A DNA stretch of 39,962 bases from Bacteroidaceae bacterium (GCA_017483665.1 JAFUVM010000052.1:1-39962), one strand, 5' to 3'. Positions 31,188 through 39,277 are shown, numbered from the stretch's first letter. Translations and numbers: made by a program. Notes: generated by a model from the letters alone, not told the origin.

Positions 31188-32825
31188 ATGATAATATATC
31201 AAGTCTTCACCCGGCTCTTTGGTGCCGACCGGCAGGACTGCGTTCCTAATGGTACAAAGGCACAGAACGGATGCGGCACGATGCAGGACTTCACAGCCAA
31301 GGCTCTGGACGAGATCCGGAGACTTGGCTGTACCCATATCTGGTACACAGGCATCATCGAGCATGCCAGCAAGACGGACTACAGCGCCATCGGCATCCCT
31401 GCCGACAATCCCGACGTGGTGAAAGGCGAGGCAGGAAGTCCCTATGCCATCCGCGACTACTACGACGTCGACCCCGACATAGCGCGGAAACCCGGACAGC
31501 GCATGCACGAGTTTGAGCTTCTGGTACAGCGCACCCACAGGGCCGGCCTGAAGGTCATTATCGATTTCGTGCCTAACCACGTGGCACGTCAGTACCGTTC
31601 CGACGCAAAGCCTGCTGACGTGAAAGACCTTGGCGAAGGCGACGACGTATCGCAGACCTTTTCGTCGGGCAACAACTTCTATTATCTTTCCGGCGAACAG
31701 CTGCATCTGGCAGGCATCAAGTCCGGCAGCACGTACCACGAAAAGCCAGCAAAGGCAACGGGCAACGACAACTTCTCCGCATGGCCCGGACCGGGCGATT
31801 GGTACGAGACGGTCAAGCTGAACTACGGCATCGACTACCTGTCCGGCCGTCAGGCGCACTTCTCCCCCACCCCCGACACGTGGCACAAGATGCTGGACAT
31901 CCTGCTCTTCTGGGCAGCAAAGGGCATCGACGGCTTCCGCTGCGACATGGCCGAGATGGTTCCCGTCGAGTTCTGGGAATGGGCGTTGCCGCAGGTGAAG
32001 ACCGCCTACCCCGACATCATCTTCATTGCCGAAGTGTACAATCCGGCTCTCTATCGCGACTATATCCATCGCGGACACTTCGACTATCTCTACGACAAGG
32101 TTGGCCTCTACGACACGTTGCTCAATGTTTGCCGCGGACAGTCGACACAGGCCATCCCAGCCTGCTGGCAATCGGTGGACGACATCAACGGCCGCATGCT
32201 CAACTTCCTCGAGAACCACGACGAGCAACGCCTTGCCAGCGACTTCCTGCTGGGCGACGCGCGGACAGCCTTGCCTGCCCTGCTCGTCAGCAGCCTCATG
32301 CCGCGTCCCTTCATGCTCTACTTTGGGCAGGAACTCGGCGAGCGCGGCATGGATGCCGAAGGCTTCAGCGGACTGGACGGCCGCACCACCATCTTCGACT
32401 ATTGGAGCGTGCCAAGCATCCGCCGCTGGCGCAACAAGGGACGCTTCGACGCGGAGCTGATGTCGCCCGACGAACTGGCGCTTCGGGGTTGCTACCGTCA
32501 GATTCTCGCCCTTCGCCAGCAGAAAGTCTTTGCCGAAGGCGGCTTCTTCGACCTGATGTACGTCAACGCTCACCTGCATCGTCAGTACGCCTTCATCCGT
32601 TTCTGCGGAAAGAAGTTTGCCCTCGTCGCCAGCAATTTCTCCAATGCGGAAGAGACCGTTTCGCTCAACCTGCCAGAGCATTTCTTTGCATTCGCAGGCA
32701 TTGAAGAGAAAAAAGAGCTGACGCTCACCAATGCGCTGGACGGCAAAAAGATAACCATTCCGTTCAACTCCACAGAACACATAACGCTTACCTTGCCTGC
32801 ACACCTTGGCGTAGTCCTTTCCTAA
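31188..32825 (+). CDS. Intracellular GH13 alpha-amylase family enzyme
   Basis: 545 residues without signal peptide, hence cytoplasmic. GH13 regions: VIIDFVPNHVARQ (region I), GFRCDMAEM with nucleophile D253 (region II), IFIAEVYN with acid/base E282 (region III), FLENHDEQR with D345 (region IV). A beta-domain at the C-terminus (TLTNALDGKKITIPF) follows. It likely acts on alpha-glucans such as glycogen or imported maltodextrins; exact specificity cannot be read. The start ATG at 31188 follows fabD by 19 bases. Confidence 0.9.
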   Translation: MIIYQVFTRLFGADRQDCVPNGTKAQNGCGTMQDFTAKALDEIRRLGCTHIWYTGIIEHASKTDYSAIGIPADNPDVVKGEAGSPYAIRDYYDVDPDIARKPGQRMHEFELLVQRTHRAGLKVIIDFVPNHVARQYRSDAKPADVKDLGEGDDVSQTFSSGNNFYYLSGEQLHLAGIKSGSTYHEKPAKATGNDNFSAWPGPGDWYETVKLNYGIDYLSGRQAHFSPTPDTWHKMLDILLFWAAKGIDGFRCDMAEMVPVEFWEWALPQVKTAYPDIIFIAEVYNPALYRDYIHRGHFDYLYDKVGLYDTLLNVCRGQSTQAIPACWQSVDDINGRMLNFLENHDEQRLASDFLLGDARTALPALLVSSLMPRPFMLYFGQELGERGMDAEGFSGLDGRTTIFDYWSVPSIRRWRNKGRFDAELMSPDELALRGCYRQILALRQQKVFAEGGFFDLMYVNAHLHRQYAFIRFCGKKFALVASNFSNAEETVSLNLPEHFFAFAGIEEKKELTLTNALDGKKITIPFNSTEHITLTLPAHLGVVLS

Positions 32826-32846
32826 CGCTATGAAGCACAGAAAAGT

Positions 32847-32930
32847 TTCAGCTCCACCTACGACCTCGGCGGCCGTAAACTACCGGATGCCCGTTTCCCC
32901 CGCGGCATCGTCATAACCGTGAAGGGGGCG
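32847..32930 (+). pseudogene. Remnant of a secreted-protein C-terminal tail
   Basis: In the frame starting 32847 the plus strand reads STYDLGGRKLPDARFPRGIV, matching the DLSGRRVxxxRGIxI tails of the secreted proteins at 3793 and 5646. No upstream body: the amylase stop lies 22 bases before. Its end runs into the antisense helicase fragment. Confidence 0.5.
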
Positions 32931-33732
32931 AGGCGGTTGATGTCAACTCGACAGCCAAGCCGCCTTCGAGCAGTTCGTCGTAGAAACGGATGAAGGCAGG
33001 ATGCTCTATGATGCTGAGCATGTCGAGGTAAGTCTTGGGCTGGCTGTGCAGTCCGAGGACGCGCTTGCGGTCTTCTTCCTTCGTGCTTTGATATTCCGGC
33101 TCGCGCCACATCAGGCGGAGGCCGCGGCCTATGATTTGTTCCAAGAGGATGGGGGCTTCCGACGAGCGTAGCGGCACAATGACGCAGATATTGTTCACGT
33201 CGAAACCTTCACGGAGCATCAGCACAGAGACGATGACCTTGGGCTTCTTGTACTTGTCGATGTCGAAGAGTTTCTTCTTTGTCTCCCGCCATTCTTCTTC
33301 CGAGTCTTCGCCTTTGGCATTGCTGTCGATGGTGAAGACCTCTTCTTCTGCCAGGCCGTCGTCTATCATCATCTTGGCAACGAAGGGTGTGACGGAAGTG
33401 TCCTCGCAAATGACGAGCATCTTGGGGTTCTTCCTTTCGTCGAGATTGGTGAATTCTTTCTCGAGCATCTTCAACTTTGCCAAGCCTGCACGGAGCATGA
33501 GTCTTTGTCCGTCGCTCAGGTCGCAGACCTTGCCCGGGTCGTCGCGCACGGCTTTGTAGTCTAGGTTCTGCAGCTCGGTCAGTTCTTGCCTACGGTCCAG
33601 CAAAAGCGTCTTGACTAATCCCTTTCGCATGGCTGTTGCCAAGTCGAAGTCAACGACGATGTGCTCATTTCTTGTTGCTGCGGAGACAAGCATAAGGTGC
33701 CGTGTGCTCTTGTGAATCTTAAAGGTGCGATA
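32911..33732 (-). pseudogene. Fragment of a type III restriction Res-like helicase
   Basis: About 270 codons open from a stop at 33735 to a stop at 32911; the best start inside is an ATG at 33693. The content is a helicase C-terminal domain: KMLVICEDTSVTPFV, KVIVSVLMLREGFDVNN and motif VI QIIGRGLRL, as in Res subunits of type III restriction systems or related DEAD/DEAH proteins. The Walker A/DEAD half and the nuclease end are both missing. The upstream break lies at the CGGATT inverted repeat (33738-33802); the downstream end runs into the tail remnant. Homologous-looking sequence continues before the ATG (TFKIHKSTRHLMLVSAATRN), confirming 5' truncation. Confidence 0.75.
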
Positions 33733-33737
33733 TTAAA

Positions 33738-33802
33738 CAACGGATTCAACGGATTGCATTTGCTGATGATTTTACAAATAGAACAATCCGTTGAATCCGT
33801 TG
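33738..33802. repeat. CGGATT inverted repeat, second copy
   Basis: CAACGGATTCAACGGATTG (33738-33756) and its exact reverse complement (33784-33802), loop 27 bases containing GCTGATGA. The loop of the copy at 24411-24492 also has GCTGATAA. Lies between the helicase fragment and the DUF4293 gene and could terminate minus-strand transcription. Confidence 0.85.
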
Positions 33803-33849
33803 CTTCTTTATTAAATGTCGTTGTGGTCCGAAGCCTGTGGACGCGGGGG

Positions 33850-34311
33850 TCAGCGCAGGCGGTCGAGCGAGCGGACGAGCATCTCGTCCCTGAGGATGCC
33901 GCGGAAGGCGAGGTAGGTCAGGATGAGTGCTGCGGGTGGCAGGGCGGCTGTCCAGTTGGGGCGCCAAGTGGCCTGCATCTCCGTGAGGAGCAGATAGACG
34001 AGGATGCCGTATGCGATGCACCAGGCTGCGAGCAGGATCATGCAGAAGGTGGCAAGGCGCATCTGCACGGCACGACGCGTGAAGAGAAAGATGTCGAAGA
34101 CGAGGGCTGTGGACGTGATGAGCAGGAGTGCCATCAGCACGGGGCAGAAGGACACCATGTGCTCGCCGTCGCTGTTCACGAGCCAAAGGTTGAACATGCG
34201 GACCGACTCGCCCGTATCAGTCACGAAGAAGTGGGCTATGGGCGTGCAGAGGCAGCCGATGCAGAGGGCAAGGGCTGCGAGGAGGTAGAGGGTCTGGATG
34301 CGCTGGAGCAT
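33850..34311 (-). CDS. DUF4293 membrane protein
   Basis: 153 residues with four hydrophobic segments (near 7-26, 57-76, 85-108 and 122-137), N-terminus MLQRIQTLYLLAALALC. This is the DUF4293 family found in Bacteroidetes downstream of the RNA polymerase omega-like gene; that arrangement holds here (10-base gap to rpoZ). Function unknown. Confidence 0.85.
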   Translation of the reverse strand: MLQRIQTLYLLAALALCIGCLCTPIAHFFVTDTGESVRMFNLWLVNSDGEHMVSFCPVLMALLLITSTALVFDIFLFTRRAVQMRLATFCMILLAAWCIAYGILVYLLLTEMQATWRPNWTAALPPAALILTYLAFRGILRDEMLVRSLDRLR

Positions 34312-34320
34312 AGCCGTACG

Positions 34321-34656
34321 TCAGTCGAGCAGGCTCGACTCCTTGCTTGGGTTGCGATAGTATATCTTGCCGTCGATGAACTCCTGCGTTGCCATGAGGG
34401 TAGCCTTGGGCAGCTTTTCGTAGAAGCGGCTGATTTCTATCTGTTCGCGGTTCTCGAACACTTCGTCCAGGTTGTCCTGCGTGCTGGCAAACTCCGAGAG
34501 CTTCTTGCTGAGCTCCTGCTTGATGTCGGCGGATATCTGGTTGGCGCGTTTGCCGATGATGACTACGCTCTCGTAGATGTTGCCGGTCTCGTTGCAAAGG
34601 TTCATCACGTCGCGTGTGACGGTGTCGTTGGGTGCTGTTGATTTCTTGTAGTCCAT
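34321..34656 (-). CDS. rpoZ: RNA polymerase omega subunit (Bacteroidetes type)
   Basis: 111 residues. NETGNIYESVVIIGKRANQI is the omega/Rpb6 core, followed by the Bacteroidetes extension ENREQIEISRFYEKLPKAT. It stabilises the core polymerase by binding the beta-prime subunit. Located between bamD and the DUF4293 gene, the conserved order in Bacteroidales. Confidence 0.9.
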   Translation of the reverse strand: MDYKKSTAPNDTVTRDVMNLCNETGNIYESVVIIGKRANQISADIKQELSKKLSEFASTQDNLDEVFENREQIEISRFYEKLPKATLMATQEFIDGKIYYRNPSKESSLLD

Positions 34657-34697
34657 CTTTTATATTTGGGGTTAAATGGTTTTCTGTTATGTCTGTG

Positions 34698-35597
34698 TTA
34701 CTTCTCGGCGTCGTCGGCCTTTTTCTTCTTGCTCAGTTCATCTTCATCGGGCAGGACTCCCTTCTTCGCCACGATGCGCTCGGAGTACTGGAAGATGGCG
34801 TTGGCCTCCTTAATGTAGGGGCTTTCGGGGTAGTCGCCCACGAAGGCGTAGTATTCGTCGACGGTATCGCGGAAGCGTTCCAGCCGGCGCTCTTCGACGC
34901 TCTTACGGGCGAGGTAGTATTTGGCACGCAGCACGAGGATGGCGAGTTCTTCGCGGAGCTTTGCGGAGGCATAGGGATAGTCCTTGAGGGCGTTCTGTGC
35001 GGTGACGACGCACGCGGCGTAGTTGCTGCCGCCATAGGTGGCATTGCCGATGTAGCCGCCCAGGTCGTAGTAGAGCTTTGCGGAGAGCAGCTCTTTCTCG
35101 ACAAGTTTGTCCTGCAGGGCATAGATGATTTCCTGGGCCTGCGGCATGAGGGATGTGCCGGGGCAGTAGTCGATGAAGTTCTGGAACTCGGTGATGGCTT
35201 CCATCGTGCTTGTCTGGTCGAGCCGCAGGTCGGGTGTCTGCTTGTAGAGGGCATAACCGCTGTAGTAGCGGGACAGCTCCATGTAGTGGCCTTTGGGGTA
35301 GGACTGATAATACTTCTTGAAGAACATGGCAGCCGACTCGTAGTCCTTGGCCCTGAGATTGCTCTCGCCCAGCATGTAGAGGCATTCCTCGCCGTAAGTC
35401 GTTCCCTTCAGCGGAGCCAGCAGCATGCCGAAAATCTCTGCTGCCTGGCGGTAGTGGCCTTCGGCATAGAGAGCCTTGGCCGCTTCGTAGCGGTATTCGT
35501 AGTCGTTACTCTTGAGCACATTGGTGTATTCGCTGCATGCCGTCAGCAGCAGTAATGCGCAAAGCACCGACAGGAAGGAATAGCTTCTTTTACACAT
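34698..35597 (-). CDS. bamD: Outer membrane assembly lipoprotein BamD
   Basis: 299 residues. Lipoprotein signal with lipobox LLTAC (C21), then tetratricopeptide-like helices (YEAAKALYAEGHYRQAAEIF, CLYMLGESNLRAKDYESA) of the YfiO/BamD family; part of the BAM complex inserting beta-barrels. The ATG at 35597 is used because it starts the signal peptide and the promoter lies just upstream. The C-terminus is charged (DELSKKKKADDAEK). Confidence 0.9.
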   Translation of the reverse strand: MCKRSYSFLSVLCALLLLTACSEYTNVLKSNDYEYRYEAAKALYAEGHYRQAAEIFGMLLAPLKGTTYGEECLYMLGESNLRAKDYESAAMFFKKYYQSYPKGHYMELSRYYSGYALYKQTPDLRLDQTSTMEAITEFQNFIDYCPGTSLMPQAQEIIYALQDKLVEKELLSAKLYYDLGGYIGNATYGGSNYAACVVTAQNALKDYPYASAKLREELAILVLRAKYYLARKSVEERRLERFRDTVDEYYAFVGDYPESPYIKEANAIFQYSERIVAKKGVLPDEDELSKKKKADDAEK

Positions 35598-35606
35598 ATC
35601 AGGGCG

Positions 35607-35639
35607 CAAAGTTACTATTTTTTGCCCACTTGACCAAAA
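35607..35639 (-). promoter_or_regulatory. Promoter of bamD
   Basis: Minus strand: TTTTG (35639-35635), 20 bases, TAACTTTG (35614-35607); ATG at 35597. Drives bamD, rpoZ and DUF4293. Confidence 0.8.
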
Positions 35640-35684
35640 TGTGATGGACAAAAATGTGTTTTCGGCGGAAGTTTTAACGATTCT

Positions 35685-36284
35685 TTACGCTATAGCGGTC
35701 GTAAGGACGTAGCCCGAAAGGGGGCCTCCGATGGTATGGAGGCTGATGCCTTGCAGACGTTCGGGGGCAAGGACATGGTGCAAGTCGTCCGTGAGACCTG
35801 TGCCGATGAGCTTCAGCACAGCCTCCTTTTGCGTCCAGAGGCGCGTGAACATCAGTTCGGGACACGGGGCGGAGAAGACCGCTTCTGCTTCGGCGGGGTT
35901 CATGGTATGGCGGACAAGTTCTTCCCGGAGGGGACGGATGCGCTCGATGTCGAGGCCGCAGGGACGGTCGCTTACGAGGCAGCCCACCGCCTCGCGGCAA
36001 TGGCTGATGCTGAAATGCACGTCGGGGTGCTCGGGCAGGAAGGGCTTGCCGTGCTCGCCAAAAGAGAAAACGGGCATTCCGTCGATGCCGAAGAGCAGCC
36101 TCAGACCGCGCAACAGCTCGATATAACCTACGGCACACTCGCGCCGCCCCTGCAGGTGACGGTAACGCAAAGCCTCTTCCCTGCGCCACGACGGAAGGGA
36201 AGCAATGAGCCGCTCGGTCTCCTGTTCGCCGAGCTCGGCTATATGGTCGTTGATGCAGAGTATCTTTCTGCCGCGGACTTGCAT
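35685..36284 (-). CDS. 4'-phosphopantetheinyl transferase superfamily protein
   Basis: 199 residues. Sfp-type motifs: HFSISHC, GLDIERIRP (Mg-binding Asp/Glu) and FTRLWTQKEAVLKLIGTGL. Transfers phosphopantetheine from CoA to a carrier protein serine. Being the Sfp rather than AcpS type it could serve a secondary carrier protein; the target is unknown. Starts 4 bases after the stop of the upstream 91-residue gene. Confidence 0.88.
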   Translation of the reverse strand: MQVRGRKILCINDHIAELGEQETERLIASLPSWRREEALRYRHLQGRRECAVGYIELLRGLRLLFGIDGMPVFSFGEHGKPFLPEHPDVHFSISHCREAVGCLVSDRPCGLDIERIRPLREELVRHTMNPAEAEAVFSAPCPELMFTRLWTQKEAVLKLIGTGLTDDLHHVLAPERLQGISLHTIGGPLSGYVLTTAIA

Positions 36285-36288
36285 GCCG

Positions 36289-36564
36289 TCAGGTGTAGGA
36301 CGGCTTGTCGATGTCCTCTACGAAAGATGCGTCGTGGTGGCCCGTCATGTGCCAGCAGATGCGGCATTTCTTCTCGGCAGGAAGTGCAACCCAAGCCTTT
36401 GTGATGTCGCGAGGGTCGGCATCCTTGTTGCCCAGCAGCTTGACGGCCAGATGCTGGCGCGTGTTCTTGGCATCGATATTGCGCAACGGACGGATGGGAA
36501 GCCCTACGTACCACTCGTCGGCAAAGGCTTCGGTGACTTCTTTGAATGTTTGTGGAATTCTCAT
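36289..36564 (-). CDS. Small protein of unknown function
   Basis: 91 residues, soluble. No family recognised. Contains MRIPQTFKEVTEAFADEWYV and a Cys/His cluster CRICWHMTGHHD (C67, C70, H72, H76, H77) that could bind metal. The close spacing to the phosphopantetheinyl transferase start (4 bases) supports co-translation and a real gene. Confidence 0.6.
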   Translation of the reverse strand: MRIPQTFKEVTEAFADEWYVGLPIRPLRNIDAKNTRQHLAVKLLGNKDADPRDITKAWVALPAEKKCRICWHMTGHHDASFVEDIDKPSYT

Positions 36565-36619
36565 GTTTGTGATGTTTTTTGTTTCGTTTCTATTTTATTT
36601 TCTGTTTTGCCGACCGGCA

Positions 36620-37525
36620 TCAAAGCAATGGTCGGATGACACGGATGCCTGTGTGTGTAGGATGCTTCTGCAGGTACTGGTAGAGCGTCATGGGCTCGAG
36701 CACGACTTTCCCCCGGATGCTGCTGGCGTTGAGCAGATGCAGCTTGCCGTCCTCGCCCCAGACAGCAAAGCCGACATGAGCGATGTCGAGCCCCTTCTTG
36801 TTGGTCGTGATGGCTATGATGTCGCCGTCCTTGATGTCGGAGAGGACTGCCTTGCTCTCCCCCACCCTTTCCTTCGGAATGTAGCGGACGGTCGCACCCG
36901 AGGCACGCTTCTCCATCTCTGCGATGAGCCGGCGCTCCTCCATATTTTGCTTCAGCAAGGGGTACGACTGCGGATGCTCGCTCATGTAGGTGAGGCTGAG
37001 CTTCATGGGGACGGAAATGTTCGTGGCTGGAACCACTTCCCTGACCAATCCTTGCTTTGCGCCGGACTGAATCCATTGGCTGAAGTAGTGGTTGCGGCTC
37101 TTGTAGCCGTCTATCTTGCCATTGTCATAGCGCAGCTTCCTGAGCCACGAGAGGTAGTCGTCCCAGCTCTTGCTGCCGTGGCTGGCGGTAAGGGCAAGGG
37201 CGCAGACCGTCTCGACGAATGTCGTGCAGTCCAGACTCTGCAAGTTGATGGCCAGATGCTCTTCGCGGTCCTTTATTTCCAGCGTGTGAGCCACATAGGG
37301 ACGGTTCATCAATTGCTTCGCATAGAAGATGGTAAGAGGTTCATTTGCAGAAGCCTTTGCACCTTTCGTCAAGAGTTCCACGACGCAGAGACTGTCCTGG
37401 CGAGTGTAGCTTACCGGCTGAGCCAGCAAGAGAATGAAGGGATGAAAGAATATAAGAATGAATAGCAAGAGGCGATGTGTTCCATCTGCCACCTCCCGTT
37501 TGTATATGTTACCTGTTATCTTCAT
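36620..37525 (-). CDS. DUF1460 N-acetylmuramoyl-L-alanine amidase-like protein
   Basis: 301 residues with a hydrophobic export segment at 19-35 (LLLFILIFFHPFILLLA). The DUF1460 fold is NlpC/P60-like: LQSLDCTTFVETVCAL carries the nucleophile C100, and DIAHVGFAVW the catalytic His. These proteins cut peptidoglycan peptides or muropeptides. It follows the AmpG-like permease gene by 4 bases, so the two likely function together in muropeptide salvage. The first ~18 residues are hydrophilic and unusual before a signal peptide, so a later start is possible. Confidence 0.85.
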   Translation of the reverse strand: MKITGNIYKREVADGTHRLLLFILIFFHPFILLLAQPVSYTRQDSLCVVELLTKGAKASANEPLTIFYAKQLMNRPYVAHTLEIKDREEHLAINLQSLDCTTFVETVCALALTASHGSKSWDDYLSWLRKLRYDNGKIDGYKSRNHYFSQWIQSGAKQGLVREVVPATNISVPMKLSLTYMSEHPQSYPLLKQNMEERRLIAEMEKRASGATVRYIPKERVGESKAVLSDIKDGDIIAITTNKKGLDIAHVGFAVWGEDGKLHLLNASSIRGKVVLEPMTLYQYLQKHPTHTGIRVIRPLL

Positions 37526-37529
37526 AATC

Positions 37530-38792
37530 TCATTTCTTCACTTTATCATTTTCTTCAGGTATCTTCACCAATGCCGTCACGGCGAACGTAACGAGGCAGA
37601 AGCCCATCACGACGATGAAGAACGGCTGGTAGCCGCCAATCTGGTCGGAGAGCCAACCGCTGACCATGCCCGGGAGCATCACGCCGCCAAGGTATTGGAA
37701 GGCCGTACAGAACGAGAAGACCGACGTGCTGCGTTCGCCATGCGAGAAGCTGACCAGGTAGAGCGTGTAGGCCGTGAAGCCAAGTCCGTAGCCAATCTGT
37801 TCGATGAAGACACAGGTGGCGATGAGGGGCAGGCTCTGCGTCTGGGTGAAGCTGAGCCAGACGTAAACGATATCGGGCAAGGTGATTGCCAAGACGAGCG
37901 GCCAAAGCATCTTCTTGAGCCCATACTTCGAGACAAGCCATCCGCCGACGATGCCGCCACCAAGCAGGCCGATGACGCCCAGCGTGCCATAGACAAAGCC
38001 GTACTGCACATCGCTCAGGGCCAAGCCGCCCTCCTCGATGGTACGCTTCAGGAAGAGCGGCACAATCTTCGTCAGCAAGCCTTCCGGCAAACGGAACAGC
38101 AAGATGAAGAGCAGAGCGGTGAGGAGGTATGGCTTCGTGAAGAAGACCTTCAGCGTCAGGGAGAAGTCCTCAAGGACATTGTGATTCTCCCCCTTGGGGG
38201 AATCCGAAGTGGGCTTTGGCAGAGCTTTCCAATGGTAGGCAGCAAGCATGAGCATCAAGCCGGCAACGGCAAGGAACGTGACGCTCCACGAGAGAGGAAT
38301 GCTTACCTCGCTCTTCTGCAACAGACCGGCCAGCATGACCAGTCCGCCCTGCCCCAGCACCATGCCGATGCGATAGAACGTATTGCGCAGACCGACGTAG
38401 AGTTCCTGGTCCTTGTTGTCGAGGGCCAGGATGTAGAAGCCGTCGGCACAGATGTCGTGAGTGGCGCTGCTGAAGGCAATCAGCATGAACAGGGCGAGCG
38501 AGCATTGCAGCCAAAGGTCTGTGGGCAAAGTGAATGCCAGCAAAGCCAGCGCCGCACCGATGAGCAGCTGCATGGAGAGAATCCACCAGCGCTTCGTGCG
38601 GATGCCGTCCACGATAGGCGACCACAGCGGCTTGATTACCCACGGCAAGCCCAGCCAACCGGTATAGAGTGTAATCTGCGTGTCCGTCAAGCCCATCTCC
38701 TGATAGAGGACAAGCGACATCAACATAACAGCAGCAAAAGGCAACGACTCTCCGACATAGAGCGTCGGAATCCAAGAAAGAGGCTTATTCAT
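37530..38792 (-). CDS. AmpG-like MFS permease (muropeptide uptake)
   Basis: 420 residues, about 12 transmembrane segments, major facilitator fold. WIPTLYVGESLPFAAV, LGLPWVIKPLWSPIVD, ATHDICADGFYI and LRNTFYRIGMVLGQG are AmpG hallmarks. Predicted to import anhydro-muropeptides. The large loop between TM6 and TM7 contains SDSPKGENHNVLEDF, encoded by a TCCCCCTTGGGGGA palindrome region, apparently a repeat-derived extension. The C-terminal EENDKVKK again resembles filler. In operon with the DUF1460 amidase gene. Confidence 0.85.
   Translation of the reverse strand: MNKPLSWIPTLYVGESLPFAAVMLMSLVLYQEMGLTDTQITLYTGWLGLPWVIKPLWSPIVDGIRTKRWWILSMQLLIGAALALLAFTLPTDLWLQCSLALFMLIAFSSATHDICADGFYILALDNKDQELYVGLRNTFYRIGMVLGQGGLVMLAGLLQKSEVSIPLSWSVTFLAVAGLMLMLAAYHWKALPKPTSDSPKGENHNVLEDFSLTLKVFFTKPYLLTALLFILLFRLPEGLLTKIVPLFLKRTIEEGGLALSDVQYGFVYGTLGVIGLLGGGIVGGWLVSKYGLKKMLWPLVLAITLPDIVYVWLSFTQTQSLPLIATCVFIEQIGYGLGFTAYTLYLVSFSHGERSTSVFSFCTAFQYLGGVMLPGMVSGWLSDQIGGYQPFFIVVMGFCLVTFAVTALVKIPEENDKVKK
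38184..38214. repeat. Small palindrome inside the ampG-like gene
   Basis: TCCCCCTTGGGGGA (38188-38201) is a perfect palindrome coding for part of the hydrophilic loop between the two halves of the transporter. It resembles the arms of the element in the glycosyltransferase gene. Confidence 0.55.
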
Positions 38793-38878
38793 TTAATGAT
38801 TTAATGATTTACGATTTAATGATTTACGATTTAATGTTTTACTATTTGTTTTTCCTTTCCGCTTGAAGAGAGGCTTTG

Positions 38879-38886
38879 CAAAGGTA
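38879..38886 (-). promoter_or_regulatory. -7 box for the ampG-like operon
   Basis: TACCTTTG on the minus strand, about 87 bases upstream of the start; the leader contains repeated GATTTAAT/GATTTACG filler (38795-38840). Confidence 0.55.
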
Positions 38887-39064
38887 CGAAATTATTTTGA
38901 ATAACAGCGAAGGTCTCCATCAAGAATTTGCGAAACGTACAGTTTCCGTAAATCATCGGCAGATTTCCAAGGCTAAACAGCAAAAAGGTTGACTGATGTC
39001 CTTGTGCATAATTTTTAATGACTTTCCGCATTCGTACTACCATGCATAGAATCACATATCATAT

Positions 39065-39154
39065 AGTTTTCGCAAAATAATCTGCAAATCTGCCATAAGA
39101 CGCGTAGTCAGTTGCGAATAAACTGGTTACGACATGGCAGATGATATGACAGAG
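39065..39154 (+). repeat. Structured ~95 bp repeat, copy C (solo)
   Basis: AGTTTTCGCAAAATAATCTG, then CAAATCTGCCA, and at the right TGGCAGATGATATGACAGAG. Same order and spacing as copy A. No vapE gene follows within the window; a 22 bp array of the vapE-spacer type follows at 39219. Confidence 0.75.
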
Positions 39155-39205
39155 AAAATGAATAATGAAAAATTAAAAATTAAAAATGAAAATGAAAAAG
39201 TTGCT

Positions 39206-39277
39206 ATCGTTCCCGCATGTGGGAACGATGGGAACAGCACACGGGAACGATGGGTGCAGCACTTGGGAACACCGCAC
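39206..39277. repeat. 22 bp tandem array with inverted leading unit
   Basis: ATCGTTCCC (39206-39214) and GGGAACGAT (39221-39229) form a hairpin. Units of 22 bp start at 39219 and 39241, with a partial third at 39263; all contain GGGAAC and end in GCAC. Close relative of the array at 9722. Confidence 0.85.

Noticed and set aside
31161-32804. 547-codon minus-strand reading frame opposite the amylase gene
   Set aside because: It mirrors the codon pattern of the GH13 gene, has no recognisable domain, and the plus strand has all four catalytic regions. Other long antisense frames (23191-24378, 28468-29712, 15407-16612) were rejected for the same reason.
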